Source: Synanceia verrucosa (Eukaryota > Chordata > Actinopteri > Perciformes > Synanceiidae). Taken from it: a DNA stretch of 64,000 bases. The notes below the pieces were generated by a model. The model saw only the letters and a program-made list of their open reading frames with translations. It was not told the DNA's origin and did not search any database. Below, in pieces: positions 1 through 12,000 of the stretch. The DNA is taken from NCBI GenBank assembly GCA_029721515.1, contig CM056553.1:6454349-6518348 (forward strand), given 5' to 3'. Within the stretch, counting starts at the first letter, position 1. Each line of letters begins with the position of its first letter. The position numbers were made by a program, and so were the translations under genes.

Positions 1-305
1 TTGTTATACATGTTATATATTATAAATACAGATTGTTTAGTGCAATAACGGCTAACAACAATGTGCAATAATACCACTTACATGTGCAATATTCAATTTC
101 TGAAAATGTGCAATAACTTTTTTGTAGCAAAACTGTGCCTTTCTACTGTAAATAGTATCTCACAGCTTTATTTATCTTTTCTTTTTTATTTTTAAGCTTG
201 ACTATTTTTTTTTTTTGACATTTCACTGAGTACCATGTGGAGCAGCCCTCTTAATTTCATGGTATGCACTGTCACATAATGACAATAAAGGCTTTTGATT
301 TCATT
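1..305 (+). repeat. LINE-like 3' tail in adh8-like intron
   Basis: The short motif ATGTGCAATA recurs several times in the first 120 bases. The stretch ends with ATAATGACAATAAAGGC, a tail typical of fish non-LTR retrotransposon 3' ends. No reverse transcriptase frame is visible, so only a truncated 3' end is present. The family was not identified. Confidence 0.4.
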
Positions 306-1083
306 TCAGTGTTGACCTTTACATTGCTACTGAGCAATTCTGTATAGAGGTTTGATAATTTTCTTGATTTCTACAGACTTGTAGTCTCTTTTATTAGCTG
401 TTCCTCATTTATTTTTTTATTCAATCATTTATTTTAATATGCAAAAACAATATATAACTTAAAGGATGGAATATGAACTCCTTTGGTGCTTTTAACCCAC
501 CAAGTACACTACTGACATCAAGTGGAGAAAATGAATAACTACATTCATGACATACTGTGACGAGCCGAGCAGCTACTTGTGAAAATGTCAAAAGAGAACA
601 TATGATGCTTGTTTTCAAGTTTCTAAAGGAACAAATACATGCTTTAATATTCAAAAACACATTTTTACTGCCCAGTTTGCTTTAGGTATTTCTAAATAAT
701 ATTCTAACGAGGCAGTATGTGACACAGGAAGGAAAGCCAAATCTGAAAGTCTGATTGAATCACGTTTTCTGATCTAGACGGTTCATAAAAAAATGAGTAG
801 GTTGTCTTATTTCACAGTTTGTTGGTTTGGTAGGAACTATAGAGAAACAAATGTATGTGCAAGAGCTGAAAAGGGGAGTTTTAATGAAATATAAATGACA
901 ATTAATATGTTTTCCTTCAGAAGGTAAATCCATTTTGTGGCAAATTTAGATCAACTGTAAAAATGATGGTTATGTAAATATATCTATGTAAATGCATAGC
1001 ATCCTTCTTTCTGTAAAAACAGGAAGCACTCTGCACTCACATCAGAGTTGGTGCATGCATCTAGCAGACCTGTAGCCTCTCAC
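306..1083. other. Rest of the last visible intron of the adh8-like gene
   Basis: This AT-rich stretch lies downstream (in the minus-strand sense) of the exon 5 donor at 1083. I searched it for ADH exon 6, which encodes the GxGxxG NAD motif, and found none. The remaining exons must lie beyond the left edge, unless the gene is truncated. Confidence 0.5.
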
Positions 1084-2301
1084 CTTAGCTGCATTAAGAG
1101 CGGCACCATAGCCAGTGGAGACCCCGCAGCCTAGCAGACACACTTTGTCGAGCGGTGCATCACCTCTTATCTTTGCAAGTGACGTATCGGGAACCACAGT
1201 GTACTGGGAGAAAGCACCAACACCGAGGAACTGGTACACCTGCTGGCCATCGCAAGATATCCTGCTTGTGCCATCAGCCAACACACCTGCTTGTGCATTT
1301 GACCTAAAATTCACATAGAAAAAGGAAACAGTGAGCAGTTCAACATCATGAAAGTAATTGTTACTTGTGTAAATGTGCTAATGATCACCAGTTTTTCCTG
1401 CAGTGATTGGTTTTAGGGTGAGGACAGTGGTCACATTCCCCACACTGTGGCAGAAATAGAGGTATGACTTTGTCGCCTGCGAAAACAACAAAAGGCAAAC
1501 GGACTACTTCAGTCACAGTGATGTGTCATGTCATGCCATGTCAGCTTGTTTTGTTGTAATCAGCCCAATTCACCTGGGGAGAATTTGCTGACTTCAGGAC
1601 CAACGCTCTCCACTATCCCTGCTGCTTCATGGCCGAAAACTAAAGGGAATGCTCTGAACTTCATCCCTTTTCCAGCTTCTTGCAGGTATTCCCAGTCTGT
1701 GTGGCACACGCCTGCAGCGACAACCTATGCAAAGAGATGGGCAGCAGCTGACTCTTGTGACAGTTTTAGGAGGAGGATGTGTTTGCTTTGCAATCATCAC
1801 ACCAACATAAAACAAACCAGAGGAAGATGACAGAGGAAATGAAATCTATTATCATTTGATCAAAGTGAAAACTTGTGGTCAAATTGTTATGAAATGGTTC
1901 CTGTCGGTTTATTTTGTTTTATAATTTAACAGCTATGAAAAGCAAACATAGGATGAGCAGCTGACCTGGATGCGGACTTCATGGGCTTTAGGAGGGTCCA
2001 CCTCCACATCCTCGACAGACAGAGGCTTCCCAGGCTCCCATGAAACAACTGCCTTACATTTAATTACTTGGGGGGTAAAAACATGCGTTATACTGTGTTT
2101 TTAAGTGAGAATAAACTTGACGGGGGAAAAAAATGGTTGCCACCATTTTTGTTTTTTAAATGACAGATGATAGAAATAGATAAAAAGACATTTCAGTGAC
2201 TAGCTGTCTGAATAGACGGACTCCAAACAACAAAAACCACAGTTTACACATTTTAGAAAACAACATATCCCCGAGATGAAGTTTCTTTTCTTACCTGACA
2301 T
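1084..2301 (-). CDS. adh8: Class I-like alcohol dehydrogenase (Adh8-type), first five coding exons, partial
   Basis: Zinc- and NAD-dependent medium-chain alcohol dehydrogenase, a cytosolic enzyme that oxidises ethanol and retinol-type alcohols. Minus-strand coding exons are 2301-2295 (ATG), 2066-1966, 1724-1574, 1476-1389 and 1303-1084. All have GT-AG borders and the phases close. Visible residues are the catalytic-zinc ligands Cys43 and His68 (GHE) and, in exon 5, the CLLGCG cysteine; the structural-zinc set is Cys98, Cys101, Cys104 and Cys112. Trp116 sits where class III enzymes have the Arg that binds S-hydroxymethylglutathione, so this is not a glutathione-dependent formaldehyde dehydrogenase. 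CHTDWEYL in place of CHTDAYTL also points to the fish class I-like Adh8 group (inference from family knowledge). The exon 5 length of 220 bp equals that of adh5 in this window. The coenzyme-binding half lies off the left edge. Confidence 0.9.
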
Positions 2302-2634
2302 TGTGGACGGGATTTTAATTGCCTACATTTGAAATGTGAACACAAATGGTCAGAATATTCACACAAACATCATATGGTCTCACGGGTATCACTTTTTGTG
2401 TCTTATTCTCATAACAACAGTGGCTCGAAAGTCACACTCACCGGGATGAGTCACTCAGACTTCAGACCGTCTCTGCGCCTTTAAATGGTCAGAAACTGAT
2501 GCGCAGTAGAGATGTGAGTTTACGACGCTTCAGGACAGTGGTGCACTCCTTTACGGCAGCCCTTGGTCACACGTGTTGACACCGTTGCATGGAAGTGTCT
2601 CGGAGTAAATAGCTGCAGCTAACCGATAGACTTT
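2302..2634. promoter_or_regulatory. Head-to-head promoter interval between the adh8-like gene and gar1
   Basis: The adh8-like ATG is at 2301 on the minus strand. A probable non-coding first exon of gar1 ends at a donor near 2634 (CTTT/GTGAGT). No TATA box is seen. An ACTCCTTTACGGC block at 2544-2556 recurs at 5947-5959 just upstream of adh5. A GATGCGCAGT half-site lies near 2500. The interval probably drives both genes. The exact transcription starts are unknown. Confidence 0.55.
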
Positions 2635-2959
2635 GTGAGTAAAGTGTTTTATCCGTGTGTACATTGTGTTGTTCATTTTCCAACGTGTATATTTGTAAGT
2701 GATTACGTAACCTGTTAGTTTGTGGTGGAAAATACGACTGAATTGCGCACTTTGAATGGCTAAATCGAGGTAGCATGTTAGCTAGCATTGCAGAATCCAC
2801 GATGTTAGCTCGCTGAATGCAATGAACTGTTTCCACTAGCTAAGTCATGTGTGTCCCAGACTCCATTTAACCAAACATGAAATGTATTTTTTTTTTCAGT
2901 TGTCTTTGTTTTGTTATGACTCCCCTCTTTGTTTCGTGTTTATCGCAGGGTTTGAAGAA

Positions 2960-4738
2960 ATGTCTTTCAGAGGAGGAGGTGGACGAGGAGGCAGAGGAGG
3001 TGGAGGATTTAACCGAGGTGGAGGAGGCAGAGGAGGAGGTGGATTTGGAGGAGGCAGAGGAGGTGGATTTGGACGTGGTGGAGGTGGTGGCAGAGGTGGT
3101 TTTAATAGACAACAAGACTACGGTCCTCCAGAATATGTTGTTGGTAAGATCCTCAGTCCAGCACTGCTGAAAAGATGTTGAAGCATGTACATATTTGGCC
3201 CAGCAGCTCCAGTATCCTGCCTTAGCATTAAACACTGACCATCACCTCTGTTATCAATGTTGTTCTCTCACAGAGAAGATACCATAATCAGTTTCCAGCT
3301 TGTAAATACTATTCACATCAACATTCAAGTAGCTATATTCCTGGGAACTCCAGATATATCAAGTGCTGAATGATACTGGAGTAACATAACACAACATAAT
3401 CTGCAATCATAGATATTTGACTCATTTTGAAGTTACAATCATGAAACAGTCCTGTATGGAATAAGTGGTTGTACTTCAAGGGTTTTAAACTTGAAACAAA
3501 TATGCTTTGCTCTTTCTTTTTTTTAATGTTCCAATGTCATGAATTGTGGATTATTTCCTTGAGACTTCCCACAGTCTGCCTGGTTACAAAGGGCTAGACA
3601 GTTTTGCAGCAGTTAGAAGTGGAAATCAGAAGATAAATACTTTATTAAATCTGCGGGAAATTGAAAATAAAGACCTACAATGCAGTATACCCAATTGATT
3701 GTTGTTTGTTGTTTTCCTGCTCTGCAGCGCTGGGAGAGTTCATGCATCCATGTGAAGATGACATTGTGTGCAAGTGCACGACAGAAGAAAACAAGGTCCC
3801 CTACTTCAACGCCCCAGTGTACTTGGAAAACAAGGAGCAGATCGGAAAGGTGGATGAGATATTCGGCCAGCTCCGGGACTTTGTATCCTTTCCGTTTTCC
3901 TCATTTCAGTCCCTGCACCTCTTAAGAAATACTGGAAAAGGATGAAGATCAATGTCTTGGGATTAAATATTGTTACAGCTTAAATTTCTTAACCTATCCG
4001 TTCAGTATTTTTCAGTCAAACTATCTGAAAATATGAAGGCGTCTTCATTTAAGAAACTCCAAAAGGTATTCAGAAGATTTCAGTGGCATTTAAAAATGGA
4101 GAATTTGTGTTGTTACACACTTTCAGAGCCTCTGTGTATTACACCTTGTATGATTTGCAACATCTCTCTTTAGTTTTATATAGATCCAATGAAGCTACTC
4201 CCGCTGCAGAGATTCCTCCCCAGGCCACCAGGAGAGAAGGGTGCACCAAGAGGAGGCAGAGGGGGGAGAGGTGGAGGAAGAGGCGGTGGTCGTGGAGGTG
4301 AGGCATTGTTTTAATTAATCAAATATCCTACTGTTGATGAATGTGTAGTATATGGCACTTGGGTACTTACTTATTGTGATGACAAACTGATGCAATATAG
4401 GTCAGGCTTGTAGCTGTAGCTAATTTTTGGACTGTCTTACTTATTATGGCTGTAAAGTGTTCCTTTGTTTGCACTAAGAGTGGTTCAGCTAATTCTGCTC
4501 TGGTGTTGTTTCAGGTGGTTTTCGAGGTGGCCGTGGTGGACGAAGTGGAGGCTTTGGAGGCGGCCGTGGCGGTGGATTTGGGGGTGGACGAGGTGGAGGC
4601 GGTTTCAGAGGAAGAGGAGGTGGAGGAGGGCGTGGGTTCAGAGGTTTGTTCTTTTCAATGTCCCACAAATTATGCTTAAATCCTGGTGTGAAGGTAATGG
4701 TTTATTTTTGTTGTTGTTCACTTGCAGGTGGGAGGTGA
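2960..4738 (+). CDS. gar1: H/ACA ribonucleoprotein complex subunit 1 (GAR1)
   Basis: Nucleolar and Cajal-body protein of H/ACA snoRNPs. It works with dyskerin, NHP2 and NOP10 in pseudouridylation of rRNA and snRNA and in telomerase RNP assembly. Coding exons are 2960-3143, 3728-3882, 4006-4065, 4174-4297, 4515-4643 and 4728-4738, all GT-AG and in phase, giving 220 aa (the human protein is 217). Residues 1-57 are a glycine/arginine-rich RGG domain. The conserved core runs from LGEFMHPCEDD (residue 63) through NAPVYLENKEQIGKVDEIFG to FLPRPPGEKG. A second RGG tail starts near residue 158. The start is the first ATG after the 5'UTR intron acceptor at 2948. An ATTAAA at 4789 implies a very short 3'UTR. 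The core matches known vertebrate GAR1 closely, so identification is firm. Confidence 0.97.
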
Positions 4739-4788
4739 TCTGACTGTTAAGGTCTGGTGCGATGGTCTCATCCTTGTGTTGTTACACA

Positions 4789-4794
4789 ATTAAA
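4789..4794 (+). terminator. Likely poly(A) signal of gar1
   Basis: ATTAAA lies 50 bp after the gar1 stop codon. Another ATTAAA lies near 5211 and could serve a longer 3'UTR. Confidence 0.45.
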
Positions 4795-5883
4795 AAGGCT
4801 GCGTTAGAGACCGGCCTTGTGGACTCAGAATATGGACATTGCCTCTCTCCTTTGAAGAACTTGAACTTCTTTGTCATTAATTTTCTACCAGTTTTGAATA
4901 TATGATGGGTGGTTTTTGTTTAAAATGTTCACATGTATGCTTGTGTGTAACATAACCAGGACCTTTCAGCCTGTTGGGGAGAACTAGATTGGGTCCCTTT
5001 GGAAACAGGCTGATCATTAACTTGTGCTGATTTTTGTTGAAATGTTTAGCCAAGACTTCAAGAGATGCATTCACAAACATCTGTGAATTAAGTTCCTCCA
5101 CTAGAAAATTTGTGTGAAATCTCTATATGCTGTTAGTTGAAAACATTTTAATACCCATAATTTGTAAAATCTTATACAGAATGTTGTCACATTTTTGTTG
5201 AAGGCCTTGATTAAAAGGTGCTTTGTAAGTGTGTCTTCATTTGAAGTTGTCAGGTCTTGGTAGTAGAATCGCCACCCTTGTTTCATTTTTGATTCATGTC
5301 ACCATGCAGAACTACATTCGACACTAGGAGGAAAGTGTGGATGTGAATCATTGTCATATACGTAAAATAACTTGTGCATTTTAAACTTAGGAGCAGAGAG
5401 CTGCTGTGCAAAGCACCTGAGGAGCCACTTGGGGGGTTTGGTGCTCAATGTCACAACATGTAGACAGTGGGAGTGCGGAGTGTGGTCATCCCTAACCAAA
5501 GCCACTGAGCGATAGCCACCCCTATGTATTGTGCTTTTGAGATGAAATAGAATAGTTCTTTATTTATCCCCCAGTGGGGGAAATTCACCTGCCACAGCAG
5601 CATAGAGAAATTACAGTAATAAAGAAACCAACACATTTCACTGAGGAAGGACTAGATATATTTAGACATCTTGTGGGTGATTCCACTTTTTGGTAAGTAA
5701 AATATCAGCTAGTCATTGTGATATTGAAATCCAAAAAAAAAACTGTTTTGAATTATTTCTATAGAAATAAATACCCCAGTAGATTTGGTACATTCAGAAA
5801 TTGAGATTTAAACAATTTCTTTATATTTCAATGAATAAAAGAGGTATTCTGACCTAAGGTTGAGCTTTCACTCTGTGGCAGCT
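4795..5883. other. gar1-adh5 intergenic stretch
   Basis: No coding segment was recognised. It contains a minus-strand LINE-like tail (listed separately) and otherwise AT-rich unique-looking sequence. Confidence 0.5.
5543..5640 (-). repeat. LINE/SINE 3'-end fragment
   Basis: Read on the minus strand, it contains GGTGAATTTCCCCC, then GGGGGATAAATAAAG, then a TATTCTATT tail. This is the GGGAT(C/A)AATAAAG plus ATTCT-repeat ending typical of fish non-LTR elements. Related tails occur at 11341-11390 and 13720-13763. Confidence 0.5.
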
Positions 5884-6002
5884 AGCCGCCTTCACACACG
5901 ATACGCGCATGCGCCCTGGTGACGTTGCGCGTCCTCGGGTCTGTGAACTCCTTTACGGCCGCGCGCGCCTCCTCCCCTCCGTCTCGTGCTGAAGGAACGA
6001 AC
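5884..6002 (+). promoter_or_regulatory. CpG-rich adh5 promoter with NRF1 site
   Basis: CpG-rich sequence lies directly upstream of the adh5 start. CGCGCATGCGCC at 5904-5915 contains the palindromic NRF1 core GCGCATGCGC. ACTCCTTTACGGC at 5947-5959 is shared with the gar1 promoter. No TATA box is seen, which fits a housekeeping gene. Confidence 0.65.
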
Positions 6003-9000
6003 ATGGAGACGGCAGGGAAGGTAAGTTCATGTCCCACTAAATGAACAGTGCACATTGTAAACATAACTTCCTTCTCTACGCCGTAAAGTTTGCACCATTT
6101 TCACACGGAGCATAAAAACTCACAACAGGCGTGCACGTATTCACGCACGTTGTAAAAGTACAACACTCCTCCGCTTGTTAGCCTGGGTGTATAAAGACAC
6201 ACAGACCCGCTACGCTGATATATGTTTGTGTAGAGATAGATTGAATTTCAATCAGTGAAGAAATCGTTTTTGCGGTAAATCTTAGCTACGTCTACGTGAA
6301 TGGTCACCACAATCCGTGACCTGCTAGGACTTTATTTAAGCCTGGGCTCAGTTCAAAGCAGCACATTGTTCACCAGCTGACAGGTCACACGCACTCTAGC
6401 ACTGTAAACCCACTGGTTACTCAGTTACTTATAGAAACACTGTTTGAAGAAAAAAAAATGAACTTGTGCAGTGTTTCCTCTAGTTTTTTTTGCTTTGGGA
6501 AGGAGGTGCCTGGCCCGGAATTAGCCTGTCGTTATGGTCCTTGCAGGACCCTATTACCATAATTACAGGGCATTTGGACCTGACAGTTAACGCTGATTTG
6601 TGTTCACATTTTATTTTTTTAAAGGTAATGGTGCCCTTTTTTTAGACCAGGGATATTCAATTTAAAAATTAAAAAAAAATTCAGATTTCAAAACTGAGAG
6701 CACAAACTGGGCTGCACATTTTCAGCAGTCTGTAAGGAGATGGTAATGACGAATTTCACCAACTCAAATAAATATAATGAAATAAGCCATGTTTATTCAG
6801 CATCATCTTTCATATAAAAATGTATCTGTCTGTCCAGGCAGGGTTAAACGGATGGTTTTTGTCTCCAATATTAAGTTTCAGTATTGCTGCAATCAGATCA
6901 CCTGTATCTTACCTAGATACAGCAGTGCTGTTTTCTGATTGGTTGATGTGTACCGTATGTTATTTTTGATTGGCTGGATCATGCCAAACTCCAGTGAGCT
7001 TTGCGATTAGGATGGATTGGAAAATTACGATCCGTGAATTATTTTGGTATCGGAACCATACTGGCTCGGCTCCCCAGTACGCTACATGGCTACATAAAGT
7101 GTTGCATTCACTTGCTGAAGGAGTTTTGAAGTCATTCTTGTGATTGTGTTTTTCTCTTCTTGTTTTTTTTTTTTTTTGTTCTGACTGAACCACGAGCTGG
7201 GCCACTTGGGCATTGCTTTTTGCGGGTCTCCAATTGAATGGGCCTGTACTAGACAATGGTCTGATGATGATCAACAAGCACAGACTGCTACCAGTTACTC
7301 TTTAGGACCCTGGTGAGTGAGAATTTGCCTTATGGTGTGTTCACTGGAAGTCGGAACTTGGAATTTATGCTGCGTTTGTGTTTTGTATTGGAAGTCGGGA
7401 TTAGCAACTGGGAATGACATCACACCCGAGTTTACGGCGTTCGAGTAAACAAGTCAGAAAACCAGGATGGATGTCTCCAGTGAAAAGTTTGTTGTGTTTG
7501 CTCTGTCGGGAATACAGAAAACTGATGCAGCAATATGAGGTCCTTAAACACAACTGATAGGCACAAAGAAGACGGGAAGGGTGTGTTTTTTCTTCTCCTG
7601 CGTAATTATGTGTGTGGAAAAACGACTCCACTGTAGGTTGTAATGTATAACGCCACACGGTGTGTGACGTTGTGGTCAAGTTGAGATTGGCGAAAACTTC
7701 ACGAGTTTATGAGTTGGAAATCAACGTCGAAGGGGTTTCAGTTGATATTTACGACTCCGAACTCGTAAATTACGACTTAAGAGGACAACTTGAAGGCAGC
7801 ATTAGATCAACGTAACCCTACGTCCCAGCGGTTCAAGCTTGACAGACAACAGAAATTTAGCCACTGCTTATGTCAGTAGCGGTTAGCATGAACTCCGTGT
7901 TGGTTTGGCGAGATTAATCTGGCTTTCCATGTTGGAGATCCGACTTCACGGGGGTTTCTGATTTAAATTCTGATGTAGAGCATGGAAATTCCGACATTGG
8001 TGTAAAACTTGAAACTTGAACGCACCGTGAGTCGAAACACAAACGCCAGGCTCCCAGTGCTGCTGCCATGACATTAATCCTCTGTTTTATCGGCAATGTT
8101 TGTCACCTTATGCTGGGAAAGTGGGGGGACTGATCGTCTCTATGACTCTGAGGGTGACATGTCCCCCCTGTCAGTAATGATATCTGAGAGCATACAACAT
8201 TCTTGAATTTTCTGAAACTGAAAACTGTTTTTCGGCAACACTCTCTCCTCAGCTCTGAGTGTGATGGTGTGTCTGTACTGGTGTTTGTTGTGAGAGGAGT
8301 GAGGGGAAGACAAATACATTTTAGTGAATGTAACGAAATGATAGCAATGTATAACACAATTTAGATAGAGATGCACCGATCAATCGATTTTAAAAGCCGA
8401 TTTTATATCCAATCGGCGTATCAGCTCAGAGCAAAACAACTAAAAACTAGCAAGACTCAGGAAGAAAACATGTCATTGATATGGACTTATTTCACTGTGT
8501 GCCAGAGCGACCCAAAACACGCTGTTTGTAATGCTTGCAAGTCTAAAGTCAGCCGTGGAGGATCAATGCCTAAGACATTTGGAACAACAAACTTAATACA
8601 CCACTTGGAAAAGAAGCACCCAGGCTTGTTTAGCAAATATAAGGACGACACTGCCGCTAAGAGGAGGGATGCAACCACAACAACCCTCCGCCGTGGACTG
8701 AATGTTATGGTCAGTGTTGAAAATAAATCTGCTCAGGAGGCACTGTTGAAGGTTTTATTCTTGAAAAGGGGGGTTATGATAGCATACAGCCTACCATTAG
8801 TTGTGGTTTTAATTCAAGTTATATAAGCAAAAATGTTGTCTGGGAGAGGGGTACTTGTATTAAATTTGGGAAAGGGTACTCAAGCCAAACAAATATGGTG
8901 TCTATTATATGATTATATTTATTTCTTAGATAGGAAATTGGTATCGGAAAAAACGGTTTTGGCAGGTCAGACCTTCTTTAAAACCGGAAATCGGTATCGG

Positions 9001-12000
9001 CCAAGAATTTTGCAGTCGGTGCATCTCTAAATTAGAGTTAGCTTTTTTTATTTGATAAAAAAAAGCCTGTTATATTCCCCTTTGATTAAAATAAATTTAA
9101 ATAATGGATTAAAAAAACTGACTTAAATTTCTGGGTGGGGATGCTGTTGGGGCAGCAAATAACCTATAGGGGAAACACTGTTATGTGCTTTGTCTTCAGG
9201 TCATCAAGTGCAAGGCAGCTGTTGCCTGGAAAGCTGGGGAGCCTCTTTCCATTGAGGAGGTGGAGGTAGCCCCACCCAAGGCCAATGAAGTCCGCATTAA
9301 GGTAAACCAAACCATTGCATGTCTGGAATTGATGCAACTGAGACTGTTTTATTTGTCTCATCAGCACAAGTGGAAAATCACACAATCAGCCCTCTAATGT
9401 TTTTAATGTAGACCTGTGTGATTTTAATTTTTCATTAGATCATGCAGATAAAGGTCATGTTAATGTTTTTTGTCTCTCAGCTGTTTGCCACAGGGGTGTG
9501 TCACACAGATGCATACACTCTGAGCGGCAGTGACCCCGAGGGCCTTTTCCCTGTCATCTTGGGCCATGAGGGTGCTGGGACGGTCGAGAGCGTTGGTGAG
9601 GGTGTCACCAAGTTTAAGCCAGGTATGGAGCTGCCTGACATGACACTTTATTGTGAATATGTATTTTTTTTATATGATTTCTAATTATTCGCAATTGTTT
9701 TTGACAAGGTGATGCTGTCGTCCCGTTGTATGTGCCACAGTGTGGTGAATGTAAATTCTGCAAAAACCCCAAGACCAACCTTTGTCAGAAAATCAGGTGA
9801 GTCTGTCACAGTTGATGCACACTGATGCAGGCTGTCTGTGGATGAGGAATACAAATGAAACAGTGGATTTCTTTGTGGCAGACCTTGCAGCCTCAGTGCT
9901 TGAACTTACAGCCTTGGGGGCTCCACCCCAGGGCAACCTAATCAAAGCTCATCATTAGTTTGAGCCCCCATCTGCCCTGCATTGAAGTACAAAGTCATTG
10001 AGTTTCATCATACATACATGAAAAGAACTCCTGTTTGCCCTGTGTTTCTACCCTGCAGAGTAACCCAGGGCCGGGGCCTGCTCCCTGACAACACCTCCCG
10101 CTTCACTTGCAAGGGTAAGCAAGTGTTTCACTTCATGGGGACCAGCACCTTCTCGGAGTACACCGTGGTGGCCGACATCTCTCTGGCCAAGGTGAACGAG
10201 AGTGCACCGCTGGATAAAGTGTGCCTTCTTGGATGTGGCATCTCCACAGGTTACGGTGCTGCTCTGAACACCGCCAAGGTGGGTATCACAGGCTGTGGGC
10301 CATGCTACACTTCCTCTTTCAAGGACAAAGCATTTTAAAGTTCATTTTTGAAGTTTTATCATGTAAAGCTTGTTACGCAGAACAAGTTTGTTGCAAAGTG
10401 TCGCCCAAAGGATACAGTGATAAGAGCTGAAAATGTTGTCTTTGTTTGTAGGCTTCACTTTAAAAATAGGTCAGCCTTGTTATTCGTGTATACTTGATGT
10501 GACAATGAATTGTTGCCAAGGGCGTCTTTCTTTTCGTTTCCAAGTTGCTGTATTTCATGTTTTCCTCGTGACATTAATTTCACACCCAAAAGTTAGCGTT
10601 CACAATTTATTAAAACATTAAAAAGAGAGACAATATAACATGGAAATCCAGCTCTGATATTGGTATAATTAAACATGATGAGGACAAAACAAGTTCACTC
10701 ATACAGCACGTTTGTAATATGAAAAATTGTTCTGTAATGTTTGAATTCTCCCATTGCTTTTCTTCCTCATGCACACTCAGGTTGAGCCTGGTTCCACATG
10801 CGCTGTATTTGGCCTTGGAGCTGTCGGCTTGGCTGTTATTATGGGGTGCAAGGTTGCTGGGGCAACCAGGATCATCGGCGTGGACATCAACCCCACAAAG
10901 TTTGAGAACGCGAAGGAGTTTGGAGCCACTGAGTTTGTGAACCCAAAAGACCACAGCAAGCCCATCCAGGAGGTGCTGGTGGAGATGACCGATGGGGGTG
11001 TGGACTATTCTTTTGAGTGCATTGGAAACGTGCAGATCATGGTGAGGCATCACGTGGTGAAAAAACATGGTATAGGACACTACATATGAAACATTTCTGT
11101 ACCTTAACTGTGTGCATTTGTGCAGGGTTCCCGCAGTACCTTAAAAAGTCTTAAATTAAAATCTGGCCTTAAATTTAAGGTCTTAAATTTGCTGTAGATA
11201 TTAAATTTTCAGATGGTGCTTTTATTGCCAAAAGAAAAACACAGAATTCAGAGATTTACTGCAATTTTGTTCACAAAGCTCTTGAAAGTTGTGAAATTAA
11301 AGTACGAGAAAAAGAGTTAATCATACAAGTCAGTAATTCCGTAATTCCCAAGTTGGGATCAATAAAGTAATTCTATTCTATTCTATTCTAAGTGTTAAAG
11401 GGCTGAAAAAATATTTTCAGATTTTTTTTTGATTAAATATTGATATTGGCATCAGTCTCATAAACTCCATATTGGTCGGGCCTACAATAAATTAACTATA
11501 TTTTAACAAAGAAATAGTTCTGACATTTTTGGGTCTTAAATTTTATTTGTTGGGGTCTTAAAAAGGTCTTAAATCTGACTTTTAAAATGGTGCAAGAGCC
11601 CTGTGGCCATCCTTGCTGGGTGTTAGCCAATACAGATAGGATAATATTTGTTAAAGACAAAATGTGTGTCAACATAATTTTAAGTATTCTTGTTACAGAT
11701 ACATACTGGCCTCGACACACATATTCTACAGATTTAAGAAAACTGAAAACCACACCGTAATCAGTGTAATATATTTTTCAATGAAGAATTAAATAGACAA
11801 TTATCCTTCGCTAATTTGGAAAAAACATATCGTAGTTCCAATATCAGTCAAAATCCTTCAGCCCTAAGCAACATATAAAACAGTTACTATTTTATTATTT
11901 CAGAGAGCAGCTCTGGAGGCATGCCATAAAGGATGGGGTGAAAGTATCATCATCGGCGTCGCCGGGGCCGGACAGGAGATCTCGACCAGACCATTCCAGC

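Noticed and set aside
1..1083. Searching for the remaining adh8-like exons in the left margin
   Set aside because: No GxGxxG NAD-binding exon or later ADH sequence is present on either strand.
2867..3235. A 122-codon minus-strand open frame rich in serine and threonine
   Set aside because: It is the reverse complement of the GGA/GGT-rich gar1 RGG exon, and the low-complexity Ser/Thr run follows from that.
10610..11080. A 156-codon minus-strand open frame
   Set aside because: It lies opposite adh5 exon 6, whose coding sequence and splice sites are fully consistent, so it is a shadow.
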